Source: an uncultured Bacilli bacterium
GTDB taxonomy: Bacteria > Bacillota_I > Bacilli_A > RF39 > UBA660
Direction of reading: 5' to 3'
Assembly: GCA_947632085.1 (NCBI GenBank)
Contig: CANRNY010000018.1
Location: 1-41,868 of the forward strand
DNA: 41,868 nt
The stretch's first letter is position 1; every line of letters starts with the position of its first letter. The position numbers and the translations under genes were made by a program. The notes below the pieces were generated by a model. That model was not told the origin of the DNA. It worked only from the letters and a program-made list of their open reading frames with translations, and did no database searches. Positions 7,142 to 15,234 of this stretch are shown here, piece by piece.

Positions 7142-8041
7142 ATGGCATTACCATGTAATAATCTAAACCTTAACTTGTACAGGGTTTTCTATGTTGTAGC
7201 TAAAACAAAAAGCTTTTCCGAATCATCTAGAACACTTCATATTTCGCAACCAGCAATTTCTAAACATATTCAAAACCTGGAATATGAACTTAATACATTA
7301 TTGTTTTATCGTACCAATCGTGGTATTGATTTAACTCCTGAAGCTAAAGCCTTATTTAATTATGTTGAAAAAGCTTATAATTTTTTAATGCTTGGCGAGA
7401 AAGAATTACAAGAAGGTAAAGAACTAATGAAAGGTAAAGTTTCTATTGGTGTTCCAACTTTCATTAGCATTTATTACTTGAGTGACTATGTCAAACAATT
7501 TATGCAAGAGCATCCTAATATAGTTATTAAAATGACTAATCGTGAACCTAGTGCTTTATTTGACTTATTTTATCAACATACTCTAGATTTACTTATCATT
7601 CCTGATTATTCAAATCACTTAAAGTCTAATAAAGATTTAAAATCAATAGAAATAGCCCGCGAAAAATATTGCTTTGTTTATAATAAAGAAAAATTAGATA
7701 ACCCTAATGTTTCTAACTTAGAAGAACTTTCAACTAAACAACTTCTTTTACCTGTTAAAACAACCGAATCTAGAAAACAAATAGAAGAATGTTTTAGTCG
7801 TAAAGGTCTAACCACTGATCCAATTATGGAATTAGAAACGAATGAAATGATGTTAAAATATATTAAAGAGGGTATGGGTATTGGTTATATATTAGAAAGT
7901 ATAGCTAAAACTGAACCAGACCTTCAAATAATTGATTTAGTTGAAGAACTACCTCGTGAATCAATTACAATTGTTTATAACGAAACAACATTAACAAATT
8001 CTTCCAAAGAATTTATTAACTTAATAACTCATATTGACTAA
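7142..8041 (+). CDS. LysR-family transcriptional regulator
   Basis: 299 residues. The N-terminal winged helix-turn-helix is clear (LYRVFYVVAKTKSFSESSRTLHISQPAISKHIQNLE, about 12-47), followed by the RTNRGIDLTPEA wing and a two-lobed effector domain beginning near GKVSIGVP. Length is typical. It sits alone with a consensus promoter and an AAGGGGG Shine-Dalgarno; no divergent target gene is present, which is unusual for the family, and the following gene (radical SAM) begins 100 nt later on the same strand. The effector and target genes cannot be read from the sequence. Confidence 0.92.
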   Translation: MALPCNNLNLNLYRVFYVVAKTKSFSESSRTLHISQPAISKHIQNLEYELNTLLFYRTNRGIDLTPEAKALFNYVEKAYNFLMLGEKELQEGKELMKGKVSIGVPTFISIYYLSDYVKQFMQEHPNIVIKMTNREPSALFDLFYQHTLDLLIIPDYSNHLKSNKDLKSIEIAREKYCFVYNKEKLDNPNVSNLEELSTKQLLLPVKTTESRKQIEECFSRKGLTTDPIMELETNEMMLKYIKEGMGIGYILESIAKTEPDLQIIDLVEELPRESITIVYNETTLTNSSKEFINLITHID

Positions 8042-8144
8042 TAAAGCCGTTATAATTATAAGTTATGGCTATATAACTATTTTATCATTTGAGTTATACT
8101 AGTATAATGGTATATTTATAAAGGAATTTAAAAAGGTGATATAA

Positions 8145-9254
8145 ATGGAAAACAATATAATTGAAATGCATGATACTTGGCTTGCCGTAAATTCAATTGT
8201 TGGTTGTACTAATGGATGCAAATACTGTTTCCTTCAAGCAACAGGTGATAATTTAAACAAGCCAAAAGTTTTAGTAACTCCTGAAGAAGCTATTACTAAA
8301 TTATTTAAATCAAAATATTATAATTCAACTATTCCTGTATGTTTATTACCAAATACCGATCCTTTTTTAAATCAAAATAATATCAAATATGTTACAGCAT
8401 TAATAGACCATTTAGCTACTAAAGAAGTTAAAAATCCTTTAATCTTAATAACTAAATGTTTTATTCCTGACGAATTTATTGCTAAAATTCATTTTTTAAT
8501 GCAAAAAGGAATGCAATTTGTTATTTATTTAAGTTATTCAGGATTAGGTAAAAAATATGAACCAAATATTAATTATGACGATATTAAAAGTAATTTTAAA
8601 AGATTACATGAAAACAATATTCCTATAATTCATTATTTCCGTCCATTTATTCCTGAAAACTCTGATCCTAAAAAAATTGAAGAAATCTTAAATTTTGTTT
8701 CTCAATATACTAAAGTATCAGTTACTACTGGTTTAGCTTTAAGAAAAGACTTTATTGATAAAATTGATTTTTGGGATGTTACTAAAGACAGAAAAGAAGA
8801 ATGCCTAAAAGCTATCAGTTTATGGCCTGAACAAGCTTATAATTATTTATTTGAGGATTATCATCATTCTCAAAATAACTTTCAAACCAATTCTTGTGCT
8901 TTAGCTGAGACTTTAAAAAGACCAAGTCCAGGTTACTATGGAACTACTGAATGTGAAAAATATAATCATTGTTCAAAAGAACAACGTGCCTTATGTGCTA
9001 GCTTTAAAAATCAAAATCTTGATATCAAAGAAAAGCTTCATAATTTATTAGTTCGTTTAAATATTGATACGGAACACATAGAAGTTATTATTGAAGATAA
9101 TGGTATTTTAATTAAAAATGCTGATATCAAAGCCGGTGATGCTTCATATCTAACCTTTGCTTTAGGTAAAAAAGTCACCATCGATAAAAAAAGAGATGAT
9201 GATAATGTTTTTAATTCATCATTTACAAACTCAAAATATTTGATAATAAAATAA
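8145..9254 (+). CDS. Radical SAM protein of unknown function
   Basis: 369 residues. The cluster motif is near the N-terminus: C21-TNG-C25-KY-C28, the CxxxCxxC that ligates the 4Fe-4S cluster binding S-adenosylmethionine. It is reminiscent of SPL-like (spore photoproduct lyase-type) radical SAM proteins but lacks clear family residues I can name. The C-terminal third has four more Cys (C251, C270, C276, C284) around NHCSKEQRALC, possibly a second metal site. A GGTGAT site precedes the ATG. No neighbouring precursor peptide is visible. Function not assigned. Confidence 0.85.
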   Translation: MENNIIEMHDTWLAVNSIVGCTNGCKYCFLQATGDNLNKPKVLVTPEEAITKLFKSKYYNSTIPVCLLPNTDPFLNQNNIKYVTALIDHLATKEVKNPLILITKCFIPDEFIAKIHFLMQKGMQFVIYLSYSGLGKKYEPNINYDDIKSNFKRLHENNIPIIHYFRPFIPENSDPKKIEEILNFVSQYTKVSVTTGLALRKDFIDKIDFWDVTKDRKEECLKAISLWPEQAYNYLFEDYHHSQNNFQTNSCALAETLKRPSPGYYGTTECEKYNHCSKEQRALCASFKNQNLDIKEKLHNLLVRLNIDTEHIEVIIEDNGILIKNADIKAGDASYLTFALGKKVTIDKKRDDDNVFNSSFTNSKYLIIK

Positions 9255-9267
9255 AAAGTAGTATAAT
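9240..9267 (+). promoter_or_regulatory. Likely promoter of the MazG-like/NUDIX pair
   Basis: -35 TTGATA (9240-9245) and -10 TATAAT (9262-9267), spacer 16 bp. It overlaps the end of the radical SAM gene and the hairpin that follows it. Confidence 0.6.
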
Positions 9268-9286
9268 GTTTATACTAACTTTTTTT
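9254..9286 (+). terminator. Probable terminator after the radical SAM gene
   Basis: A stem (gtata 9261-9265 with tatac 9271-9275, extended on both sides with one bulged A) is followed by a T tract. It overlaps the -10 box of the next gene, so one of the two readings may be fortuitous. Confidence 0.6.
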
Positions 9287-9304
9287 ACTTAAAGGGGCGA
9301 TTTT

Positions 9305-9850
9305 ATGAAAAACATAAAGAAATTTATTGATACTAAATTATCTAAAGCTGTATCTTTAAAAGAACAATTTAAAGTATTAGAGAAAAAAGACTGGGATAGT
9401 TTAACTGTTTTATTAGAACTTAATATTCAATTAAGTCATTTATATAATGTCTTAAATAGTAATGATGCTATTAATGAACAAGGTCGTGAAATAGATAATC
9501 TAGGTGATGAAATAAGTGATGTTTTACTTCAATTATCATATTTATCATACTTAGAAAAAATAGATTTTTCTTCACTTGATGACTATCAAAACTATACTTA
9601 CGATAAATTAGAAGGTATAAGTGTTTTATTCGGTCAATTAACTGAAGCTTTTCTAGAAGATTATGACTATCGTTTTGCTAAATCTCGTCCTGGTTATTCT
9701 ACAAATAAAGAATTTATTACTGATCGTATTATAAAAATGTTTATTATTGTTTCTAATTTAGCAGATAAATATAATATAAATATTTTAAGTGAATTTGATA
9801 CTATGTATGATGATGCAACTAATTTTATAAAACAAAGTATAGGTAAATAA
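9305..9850 (+). CDS. MazG-like all-alpha protein (possible NTP pyrophosphohydrolase)
   Basis: 181 residues, helical. Residues 66-80 (LGDEISDVLLQLSYL) match the second half of the MazG/dUTPase metal site, where an ExxD pair follows a Gly; here E69 and D72. The preceding element usually containing ExxE is weaker (LLELNIQLSHL). The C-terminal half (QLTEAFLE ... FITDRIIKMFIIVSNLADKY) looks like a second, degenerate copy of the same helical unit. A role in clearing non-canonical nucleotides fits the NUDIX gene that starts 2 nt later. Not certain; it could be a catalytically weak relative. Confidence 0.55.
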   Translation: MKNIKKFIDTKLSKAVSLKEQFKVLEKKDWDSLTVLLELNIQLSHLYNVLNSNDAINEQGREIDNLGDEISDVLLQLSYLSYLEKIDFSSLDDYQNYTYDKLEGISVLFGQLTEAFLEDYDYRFAKSRPGYSTNKEFITDRIIKMFIIVSNLADKYNINILSEFDTMYDDATNFIKQSIGK

Positions 9851-9851
9851 A

Positions 9852-10490
9852 ATGGAATATCTAGATGTTTTTGATGAAAATTATCATTTAATAGGTAGTG
9901 CTTCTAAACAAGAAGTTCATGAAAAGGGCCTATGGCACCAAGTTTTTTCATGTCTATTTGTTAATACTAAAAAAAATAAAGTCTATCTTCAATATAAAAA
10001 TGCGACCCATAATGACGTTGCGCATACTAATAAATTAGATATTTCTGTTGGTGGTCATTTATTAAAAGGAGAAAAAGTATCTGATGGTATAAGAGAAATT
10101 AAAGAAGAATCATCACTAGATGTTCCTTTTAATAAGTTAATATCTTTTGGTATTCGTAAAATTGATAAATATATTAACGATAATTATCAAATAAGAGAAT
10201 TTTCTCATCTCTTTATTTATGATAGTGAATTTAATTTAAACGACTTAAAAAGTTTAGATGATGAAGTATTATACTTTGTTGAATTTGATCTTGACGAATT
10301 AATATCCTTTGTTAAACATCCCACGACAATTAAAGGATTAACTCCTTATGGCTATGAAGAATATAATGAAAATAATTTTATCAAAGCTTATATTGAAGAC
10401 GATCATCTATATCTTAATTATTTTCTTTTAGTCAAAAAATATATGCAAAATGAACCATTAAAAAATTTAACTTGGTCAAATATCATTTAA
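9852..10490 (+). CDS. NUDIX hydrolase
   Basis: 212 residues. The NUDIX box runs from G68 to E86: GHLLKGE, then REIKEES, with E82, E85 and E86 as the metal-binding Glu residues. The spacing between the first Glu and RE is six rather than the canonical seven. The surrounding sequence (LDISVGGHL, WHQVFSCLFV) resembles the YfcD/isopentenyl-isomerase-like branch, where a GGH precedes the box. It probably hydrolyses a nucleoside diphosphate derivative. It follows the MazG-like gene by one base and is almost certainly translated from the same transcript. Confidence 0.88.
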   Translation: MEYLDVFDENYHLIGSASKQEVHEKGLWHQVFSCLFVNTKKNKVYLQYKNATHNDVAHTNKLDISVGGHLLKGEKVSDGIREIKEESSLDVPFNKLISFGIRKIDKYINDNYQIREFSHLFIYDSEFNLNDLKSLDDEVLYFVEFDLDELISFVKHPTTIKGLTPYGYEEYNENNFIKAYIEDDHLYLNYFLLVKKYMQNEPLKNLTWSNII

Positions 10491-10510
10491 AAGGAGTAAT
10501 CTCCTTTTTT
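10489..10510 (+). terminator. Terminator after the NUDIX gene
   Basis: An 8-bp stem (aaaaggag 10489-10496, loop taat, ctcctttt from 10501) followed by T. It overlaps the stop codon. Confidence 0.85.
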
Positions 10511-10525
10511 AAATACTCTCTTATA

Positions 10526-10554
10526 TAGACTAAATATTAAAAAAATGCTAAAAT
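10526..10554 (+). promoter_or_regulatory. Probable promoter of the suf operon
   Basis: -35 TAGACT (10526-10531) and -10 TAAAAT (10549-10554), spacer 17 bp. The -35 is weak (4 of 6). Confidence 0.5.
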
Positions 10555-10572
10555 AACTAAAGGTGATGCCGA

Positions 10573-11337
10573 ATGTTAGAAATAGATAAATTAACTGTCT
10601 TTGCTGATAATAAAGAAATATTAAAAGACTTTTCTTTAAATGTTAAAGAGGGCGAAACTCATGCCTTAATGGGAACTAATGGTGCTGGTAAAAGTACTAT
10701 TTGTCGTGCTATTTTAAAAGATCCTAATTATACTATTACATCTGGAGATATAATATATGATAATCATAACTTAAAAGATTTAACGACAACTGATATTTCT
10801 CGTTTAGGTATTATGATGATTAGTCAAAGTCCTATCGCAATTGAAGGAGTTACTAACGCTGAAATGCTTCGTTTAGCTTTATCCGAAAAAACTAACGAAC
10901 ACATAGATATTTTTAAATTTTCTAAACAAGCCAAAGAAATATGCGCTAAATTATCTATTCCTGAAAGTTTTTTACACCGTGATATCAATAGCGGTATGTC
11001 TGGTGGCGAAAGAAAGAAAAACGAATTACTACACATTTGGATGTTAAAACCTCGTTTCTTAATCTTAGATGAAGTCGATTCTGGTTTAGATGTTGATGCT
11101 TTAAAGATTGTTGCTAATTCTATTAAAGATTATCAAACCGAAACTAATTGTTCTATATTATTAATAACTCATAATCCTAAATTACTTGAAATATTAAAAC
11201 CTGATTATATTCATATCTTAGCTGATAAGAAAATAATTAAAACTGGTGATGCTTCACTAGCTAACGATATTGAAAAGTACGGATTTAAAGAATTTCTTGA
11301 TGAAAATGCAATAGAAAGAAATAAAAAAAATGAATAG
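10573..11337 (+). CDS. sufC: SufC, Fe-S cluster assembly ATPase
   Basis: 254 residues, the normal SufC length. Walker A GTNGAGKST is at 34-42, the ABC signature MSGGERKK at 142-149 and Walker B LILDEVDSGLD at 163-173. SufC is the ATPase of the SUF scaffold and changes the shape of its SufB/SufD partner. Strong site AAAGGTGAT precedes the ATG. It overlaps the next gene by 8 nt, and the four genes to 13671 form one operon with a terminator only at the end. Confidence 0.95.
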   Translation: MLEIDKLTVFADNKEILKDFSLNVKEGETHALMGTNGAGKSTICRAILKDPNYTITSGDIIYDNHNLKDLTTTDISRLGIMMISQSPIAIEGVTNAEMLRLALSEKTNEHIDIFKFSKQAKEICAKLSIPESFLHRDINSGMSGGERKKNELLHIWMLKPRFLILDEVDSGLDVDALKIVANSIKDYQTETNCSILLITHNPKLLEILKPDYIHILADKKIIKTGDASLANDIEKYGFKEFLDENAIERNKKNE

Positions 11338-12022
11338 AATAGTAATAGATAAAGAAAATAATATAGATATAAAAGATAACGCTTTAATCTTAGATATTAA
11401 AACATCTAACTTAACAATAAATTGTAAGGGTAAAGTATTATTACAAGAAGTAAATTCTAAAGAAGATGAAAACCTTCATTTAACAATTAATATTTTGCCA
11501 CATAGTTCCTTAATATATAATCGTTTTATCGTTCATAATAAAATGAATAATCACATTATTATTAATCAACATCAAGATAGTCATGTAAATTTTAATTATT
11601 CCTTAATTGCCCATGACGAATGTAATTTAAAATTTGATTGTAATTTAACTGGGGATAATAACGAAACGGAGATAAAAGTTGCTGCTGTTACAGAAGATAA
11701 AGGCCGTGCTATTATAGAATCAACTGCTGATACTAAACCTAAAATCAAAGAAAACAACTTAATTGAAAGTATTAAAGTATTAGTTTTAAATAATGAAGAA
11801 AGTGTATGTATTCCTAATCTTTTAGTTGCTTCTAATGAAATAGAAGTTAATCATGCTGCAACTATTAGTTCCGTTGATCAAGATTATTTATTTTATTTAA
11901 ATAGTAAAGGAATAAGTACAGAAAGTGCTACAAAATTAATTAAGAATGGTTATCTTTTAAGTAATTTAGTAAATAATAAAGAACTAAATAATCAAATAAA
12001 AGAATTTATCGGAGGTGAATAA
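11330..12022 (+). CDS. Short SufB/SufD-family scaffold protein
   Basis: 230 residues, about half the usual length of SufB or SufD. The beta-helix core is Asn-rich and repetitive. The C-terminal signature NHAATISSVDQDYLFYLNSKGI aligns with the conserved SufB/SufD end; its His corresponds to the catalytic-interface His of SufD, and the next residue is Ala rather than the SufB Glu. The N-terminal domain of canonical SufD appears to be missing. It starts inside sufC without a strong Shine-Dalgarno, implying coupling. It is the only SufB/D gene in the window. Called SufD-like, but it could be a minimal sole scaffold. Confidence 0.75.
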   Translation: MNRIVIDKENNIDIKDNALILDIKTSNLTINCKGKVLLQEVNSKEDENLHLTINILPHSSLIYNRFIVHNKMNNHIIINQHQDSHVNFNYSLIAHDECNLKFDCNLTGDNNETEIKVAAVTEDKGRAIIESTADTKPKIKENNLIESIKVLVLNNEESVCIPNLLVASNEIEVNHAATISSVDQDYLFYLNSKGISTESATKLIKNGYLLSNLVNNKELNNQIKEFIGGE

Positions 12023-12025
12023 TAA

Positions 12026-13222
12026 ATGAATCGTGAAGATTTTCCTATGATGAATAGTGGTTATATTTATTTAGATAATGGAGCAACTACTTGGAAACCA
12101 CAAGTTGTTATTGATAAAATAAATGACTATTATACTAAATTTACTGCTAATGCTCATCGTGGTGATTACGATATATCTTTAAAAGTTGATAATGAGTATG
12201 AAAATGCCCGTGATATTGTTAAAGAATTTATTAATGCTAAAACTCGTCAAGAAATAATCTTTACAAGTGGTGCCACAGATTCCCTTAATCTAGTTGCCGA
12301 AGGATTCTTTAAAGATAATATTGAAGCTGGCGATGAAATAATTATTACTGAAGCTGAACATGCCTCCAATGTATTACCTTGGTTTAGACTAGCTAAAAGT
12401 TCTGGTGCAAATGTTAAATTTTGTCCTTTAGATGAAAATCATTACGTTACATTAAATAACTTAAAAAAAATTATTACTCCACGTACCAAAATTATTAGTT
12501 TAGCCATGATAACAAATGTTATCGGCGATTTAAGACCAATTAAAGAAATATGTGCTTTTGCTCATAAACACAATATCTTTGTTGTTGTCGATGGAGCTCA
12601 AAGCGTTCCTCATATCAAAACAGATGTTCAAGATTTAGATTGCGACTTTTTAGCTTTCTCTGGTCATAAATTATGTGGCCCAACTGGTATTGGTGTTTTA
12701 TATGGTAAATATGAACTACTTGATGATATTGAACCTAAAAATCTAGGTGGAGGAATGAACGAATCATTTGATACAATTGATGATGTATATTTAAAACCGC
12801 TTCCTACTAGATTAGAAGCTGGAACACCAAATATTGCCGGAGCAATTGGTTTAGGTGCCGCTTTAGAATATCTATCATCTATTGGTATAAATAAAATAAC
12901 TGAACACGAAAGAACATTAAGAAAATATCTTGTTGATAAATTAAAAGAAATACCTCATATAAAGATAGTTAATGAAGAAAGCGATAGTGGAATCGTTGCT
13001 TTTAATGTTGATGATATCTTTGCCCAAGATGTAGCTGTTTACTTAAATAAATATCATATATGTGTAAGAGCCGGTAATCACTGTGCTAAAATTTTAAAAA
13101 ATGAAGTCGGTGTTAAAAATACTATTCGTATAAGTATCTATTTTTATAATACTAAAGAAGAATTAGATAAATTAATTGATTTATTAAAAGATAAAGATAA
13201 AATATTAAATGAAATGCTATAG
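12026..13222 (+). CDS. sufS: SufS, cysteine desulfurase
   Basis: 398 residues, complete. The pyridoxal-phosphate Lys is K215 in FSGHKLCGPTG, and the active-site Cys is C353 in VRAGNHCAK. The typical SufS sequence here is RAGHHCAQP, so His has become Asn at 351 and the following Gln-Pro is Lys-Ile. The enzyme takes sulfur from Cys and passes it to SufU. It is preceded by a good GGAGGTGA site and lies 3 nt after the SufD-like gene. Confidence 0.95.
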   Translation: MNREDFPMMNSGYIYLDNGATTWKPQVVIDKINDYYTKFTANAHRGDYDISLKVDNEYENARDIVKEFINAKTRQEIIFTSGATDSLNLVAEGFFKDNIEAGDEIIITEAEHASNVLPWFRLAKSSGANVKFCPLDENHYVTLNNLKKIITPRTKIISLAMITNVIGDLRPIKEICAFAHKHNIFVVVDGAQSVPHIKTDVQDLDCDFLAFSGHKLCGPTGIGVLYGKYELLDDIEPKNLGGGMNESFDTIDDVYLKPLPTRLEAGTPNIAGAIGLGAALEYLSSIGINKITEHERTLRKYLVDKLKEIPHIKIVNEESDSGIVAFNVDDIFAQDVAVYLNKYHICVRAGNHCAKILKNEVGVKNTIRISIYFYNTKEELDKLIDLLKDKDKILNEML

Positions 13223-13233
13223 GAAGTGATAAC

Positions 13234-13671
13234 ATGTTAGATCCTAATCTACGTAAAGAAATAATAATGGAACACTATTTAAATCCTTTAAATAGAAAAA
13301 CAATCGATAATCCAGAATTTATAAAAGTTAATACTAATAGCGAAACCTGTATTGATAATATAGATTTATATGTCTTATTTGATAAAGATATAATTAAAGA
13401 TATTTATTTCAATGGAGAAGCATGTGCTATATCAACTTCTGCTACTTCAATCATGATTAAATTATTACGTGGTAAAACTATAAGTGAAGCTAAAGAAATA
13501 ATAAAAAATTATAATAATATGATTGAAGGTAAAGAGTTTGACGAAGAGTCTTTAGAAGAAGCATGTTGTTACGAAGAAATATACAAACAACAAAATAGAA
13601 TAGGTTGTGCTACTATTCCTTATCGTGGAATAGTTAAAGCTCTTGAAGAATATGAAAAAAAACAGAAATAA
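13234..13671 (+). CDS. sufU: SufU, zinc-dependent sulfur-transfer protein
   Basis: 145 residues. Zinc ligands are visible: C39 and D41 (ETCIDNID), C64 (GEACAIST) and C125 (RIGCATIPY). This arrangement matches SufU, which accepts persulfide sulfur from SufS, rather than IscU. The region between C64 and C125 is the SufU-specific insertion. It ends the operon and is followed by a terminator. Confidence 0.93.
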   Translation: MLDPNLRKEIIMEHYLNPLNRKTIDNPEFIKVNTNSETCIDNIDLYVLFDKDIIKDIYFNGEACAISTSATSIMIKLLRGKTISEAKEIIKNYNNMIEGKEFDEESLEEACCYEEIYKQQNRIGCATIPYRGIVKALEEYEKKQK

Positions 13672-13690
13672 TTTTCTGCTTTTTTTTTAA
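13663..13690 (+). terminator. Terminator of the suf operon
   Basis: Stem cagaaa/tttctg (13663-13668 with 13673-13678) and a run of T from 13680. The convergent DUF3592-like gene ends at 13687, so this region may also matter for it. Confidence 0.75.
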
Positions 13691-14514
13691 TTGCTAAAAA
13701 GAAATAAATATAAAGCCAAAAGACTAACTCCAACAAACAAAGCTCCTATTAGTGCCATCATAATAATTGCAACGTGTCCTGAATCTTCAATACGAAATTC
13801 TTCTGGATCATCAGGATTAATCCATAACTCGACAATATCATTAACTTTTAAAACATTTACATTAGAATAATTACCTTTATCAATACGATAATTTTTTGAA
13901 TTAAAATAAAATTCATATACTGGTGAATAAACCATAACTCCATCAAAATGATCTTCTTTTACTTCTACTACTTTAGCCATAACTTTTGTTGGAGTTTTCT
14001 TATTTAACATCTTTTTAACAATTGAAGGGATAATAATTAAACCAATACCTATTACAAAAAAGGCTCCAAGTATAATTAATGGCAAAACTTTATCCCAATT
14101 AATATCTAACTGTGGATTCATCATCATAATTGGAATAACGATTAATGCCAGTCCCACAATACTAAAGATAATTCCCGGCCATGCTTTATTTAATAAAGCA
14201 ATTATTCCAAAAACCAAAAAGTATTGACCCATACAAATAACAGCATAATATGAATTAATATTTCCAAGAATAAATGTTAAAAACAAAGAACCAACAAACC
14301 AAAATATAAAAATTAGTCCCAAAGCAACAACTAGTGATGCTTTTGGATCCCTTTTTCCTTTTGGTTTAATATAATCTTTTTTATTAATTGTAAAAATATC
14401 TCCAGTTGCATTATCTTTAACGGTATAAAAAAATTCATGTTTTTCTATAATAGTCCAATTATGTTCTTTCTCAATTATAGAATCCTGTTCATCTTTCTTA
14501 ATATCGTCATACAT
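13687..14514 (-). CDS. DUF3592-like membrane protein (copy 1)
   Basis: About 275 residues. A cytoplasmic N-terminal segment is followed by four hydrophobic spans and a DUF3592-type domain (KVMAKVVEVKED..., YSPVYEFYFNSK, then WINPDDPEE) and a final span. The domain's role is not known. The frame reaches 14565, but ATG 14514 is preferred: AGGTGAT sits just before it, and the paralog at 15966 has the same upstream layout. Compared with that paralog it carries an extra cytoplasmic stretch near residues 15-55. The first copy of a duplicated block; see the repeat entries. Confidence 0.8.
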   Translation of the reverse strand: MYDDIKKDEQDSIIEKEHNWTIIEKHEFFYTVKDNATGDIFTINKKDYIKPKGKRDPKASLVVALGLIFIFWFVGSLFLTFILGNINSYYAVICMGQYFLVFGIIALLNKAWPGIIFSIVGLALIVIPIMMMNPQLDINWDKVLPLIILGAFFVIGIGLIIIPSIVKKMLNKKTPTKVMAKVVEVKEDHFDGVMVYSPVYEFYFNSKNYRIDKGNYSNVNVLKVNDIVELWINPDDPEEFRIEDSGHVAIIMMALIGALFVGVSLLALYLFLFSN

Positions 14515-14536
14515 AAAATCACCTAATCTTATATTA

Positions 14537-14565
14537 AGAATAAAACTTTTTAAAATATATATCAA
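14537..14565 (-). promoter_or_regulatory. Promoter of DUF3592-like copy 1
   Basis: Minus strand -35 TTGATA (14560-14565) and -10 TATTCT (14537-14542), spacer 17 bp. Confidence 0.6.
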
Positions 14566-14570
14566 GAAAA

Positions 14571-14601
14571 TGAATAAAAAAACTTTTTCCTAGACATAAT
14601 A
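14571..14601 (+). promoter_or_regulatory. SigG-like (forespore) promoter upstream of the coat gene pair
   Basis: -35 TGAATA (14571-14576) and -10 CATAATA (14595-14601) are separated by 18 bp, matching the B. subtilis SigG pattern TGAATA-N17/18-CATNNTA. It starts 21 nt before the first coat ATG. Confidence 0.65.
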
Positions 14602-14621
14602 AAATTAGAAAGGAAGATATA

Positions 14622-14828
14622 ATGAAAAAAGTACCAGAAATAATTTCTACAAAAGACTTAACTTATTTAGAAGATCAATTTAATTGGCATTTTACTTTAT
14701 GTAAAAAAGCTGAAACTTATAGTCATCTAGCAGAAGATGAAACTCTTAGTAAACATTTTATCGAAGTATCTAAAAAACATGAACAAATATGTAATAAAAT
14801 TATTAAAATTTTAAAGGAGGCAGAATAA
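14622..14828 (+). CDS. Small coat-associated protein, partner of the CotF-like gene
   Basis: 68 residues, helical, with DLTYLEDQFNWHFTLCKKAETY. This resembles the short partner proteins commonly found upstream of CotF-domain genes in clostridia and bacilli, of which the Trp-containing helix is typical. It has a GGAAG site, a SigG-like promoter upstream and overlaps the next start by one base (TAATG). The function is inferred to be spore coat-related. No signal peptide. Confidence 0.75.
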   Translation: MKKVPEIISTKDLTYLEDQFNWHFTLCKKAETYSHLAEDETLSKHFIEVSKKHEQICNKIIKILKEAE

Positions 14829-15142
14829 TGGCTACTAAAATCGCTTGTGATAAAGTTGAAGTTGAAGCAATTAGAGAAATGAATGATCGTGATTTAATTG
14901 TTGATTTATTATCATCAGAAAAAGCTATTACAACTAATACAGCTATCGCTTTAACTGAAGTTAGTAATGATAAACTACATAATACTATTCTTGACTTCTT
15001 TGATACTGTTAAAGATATTCAAGCTGAAACATATGAAATAGCTTGGAACTTTGGTTGGTATACCTTAGAAGAAAGTGAAGTATCTAAAATCAAACAAAAA
15101 GAAAAAGATTTACAAACTAAATTAGATGAGTTAAGCAATTAA
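14828..15142 (+). CDS. Spore coat protein, CotF family
   Basis: 104 residues. The coat F domain is plain: DRDLIVDLLSSEKAITTNTAIALTEVSN, then a helix ending in WNFGWYTLE, corresponding to the GWY end of the domain. CotF-type proteins are part of the spore coat or of spore-associated layers. An exceptionally strong AAAGGAGG site lies inside the end of the upstream gene. A terminator follows at once. The segment around its stop recurs about 950 bp downstream as a remnant. Confidence 0.85.
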   Translation: MATKIACDKVEVEAIREMNDRDLIVDLLSSEKAITTNTAIALTEVSNDKLHNTILDFFDTVKDIQAETYEIAWNFGWYTLEESEVSKIKQKEKDLQTKLDELSN

Positions 15143-15191
15143 ATAATGTTTATACATTATTTTTTTCTTTGTTCACCAAATAAAATATTAT
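15102..15191 (+). repeat. Duplicated segment, copy 1 (end of the coat gene and its terminator)
   Basis: This 90-bp stretch covers the last 41 bases of the CotF-like gene, its terminator and the following AT-rich region. It is nearly identical to 16053-16141, differing at only a few positions. Confidence 0.85.
15141..15167 (+). terminator. Terminator of the coat gene pair
   Basis: A 9-bp stem (aaataatgt 15141-15149 with acattattt 15154-15162) followed by a T tract. The first base of the stem lies in the stop codon. Confidence 0.8.
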
Positions 15192-15234
15192 GCCATAATT
15201 TTCAAATAATTATATTGATCTCATTTTCTGTTTC

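Noticed and set aside
8042-8144. Possible hairpin after the LysR-type gene as a terminator
   Set aside because: The paired bases (agcc ... ggct) need bulges and there is no T tract, so I do not call a terminator.
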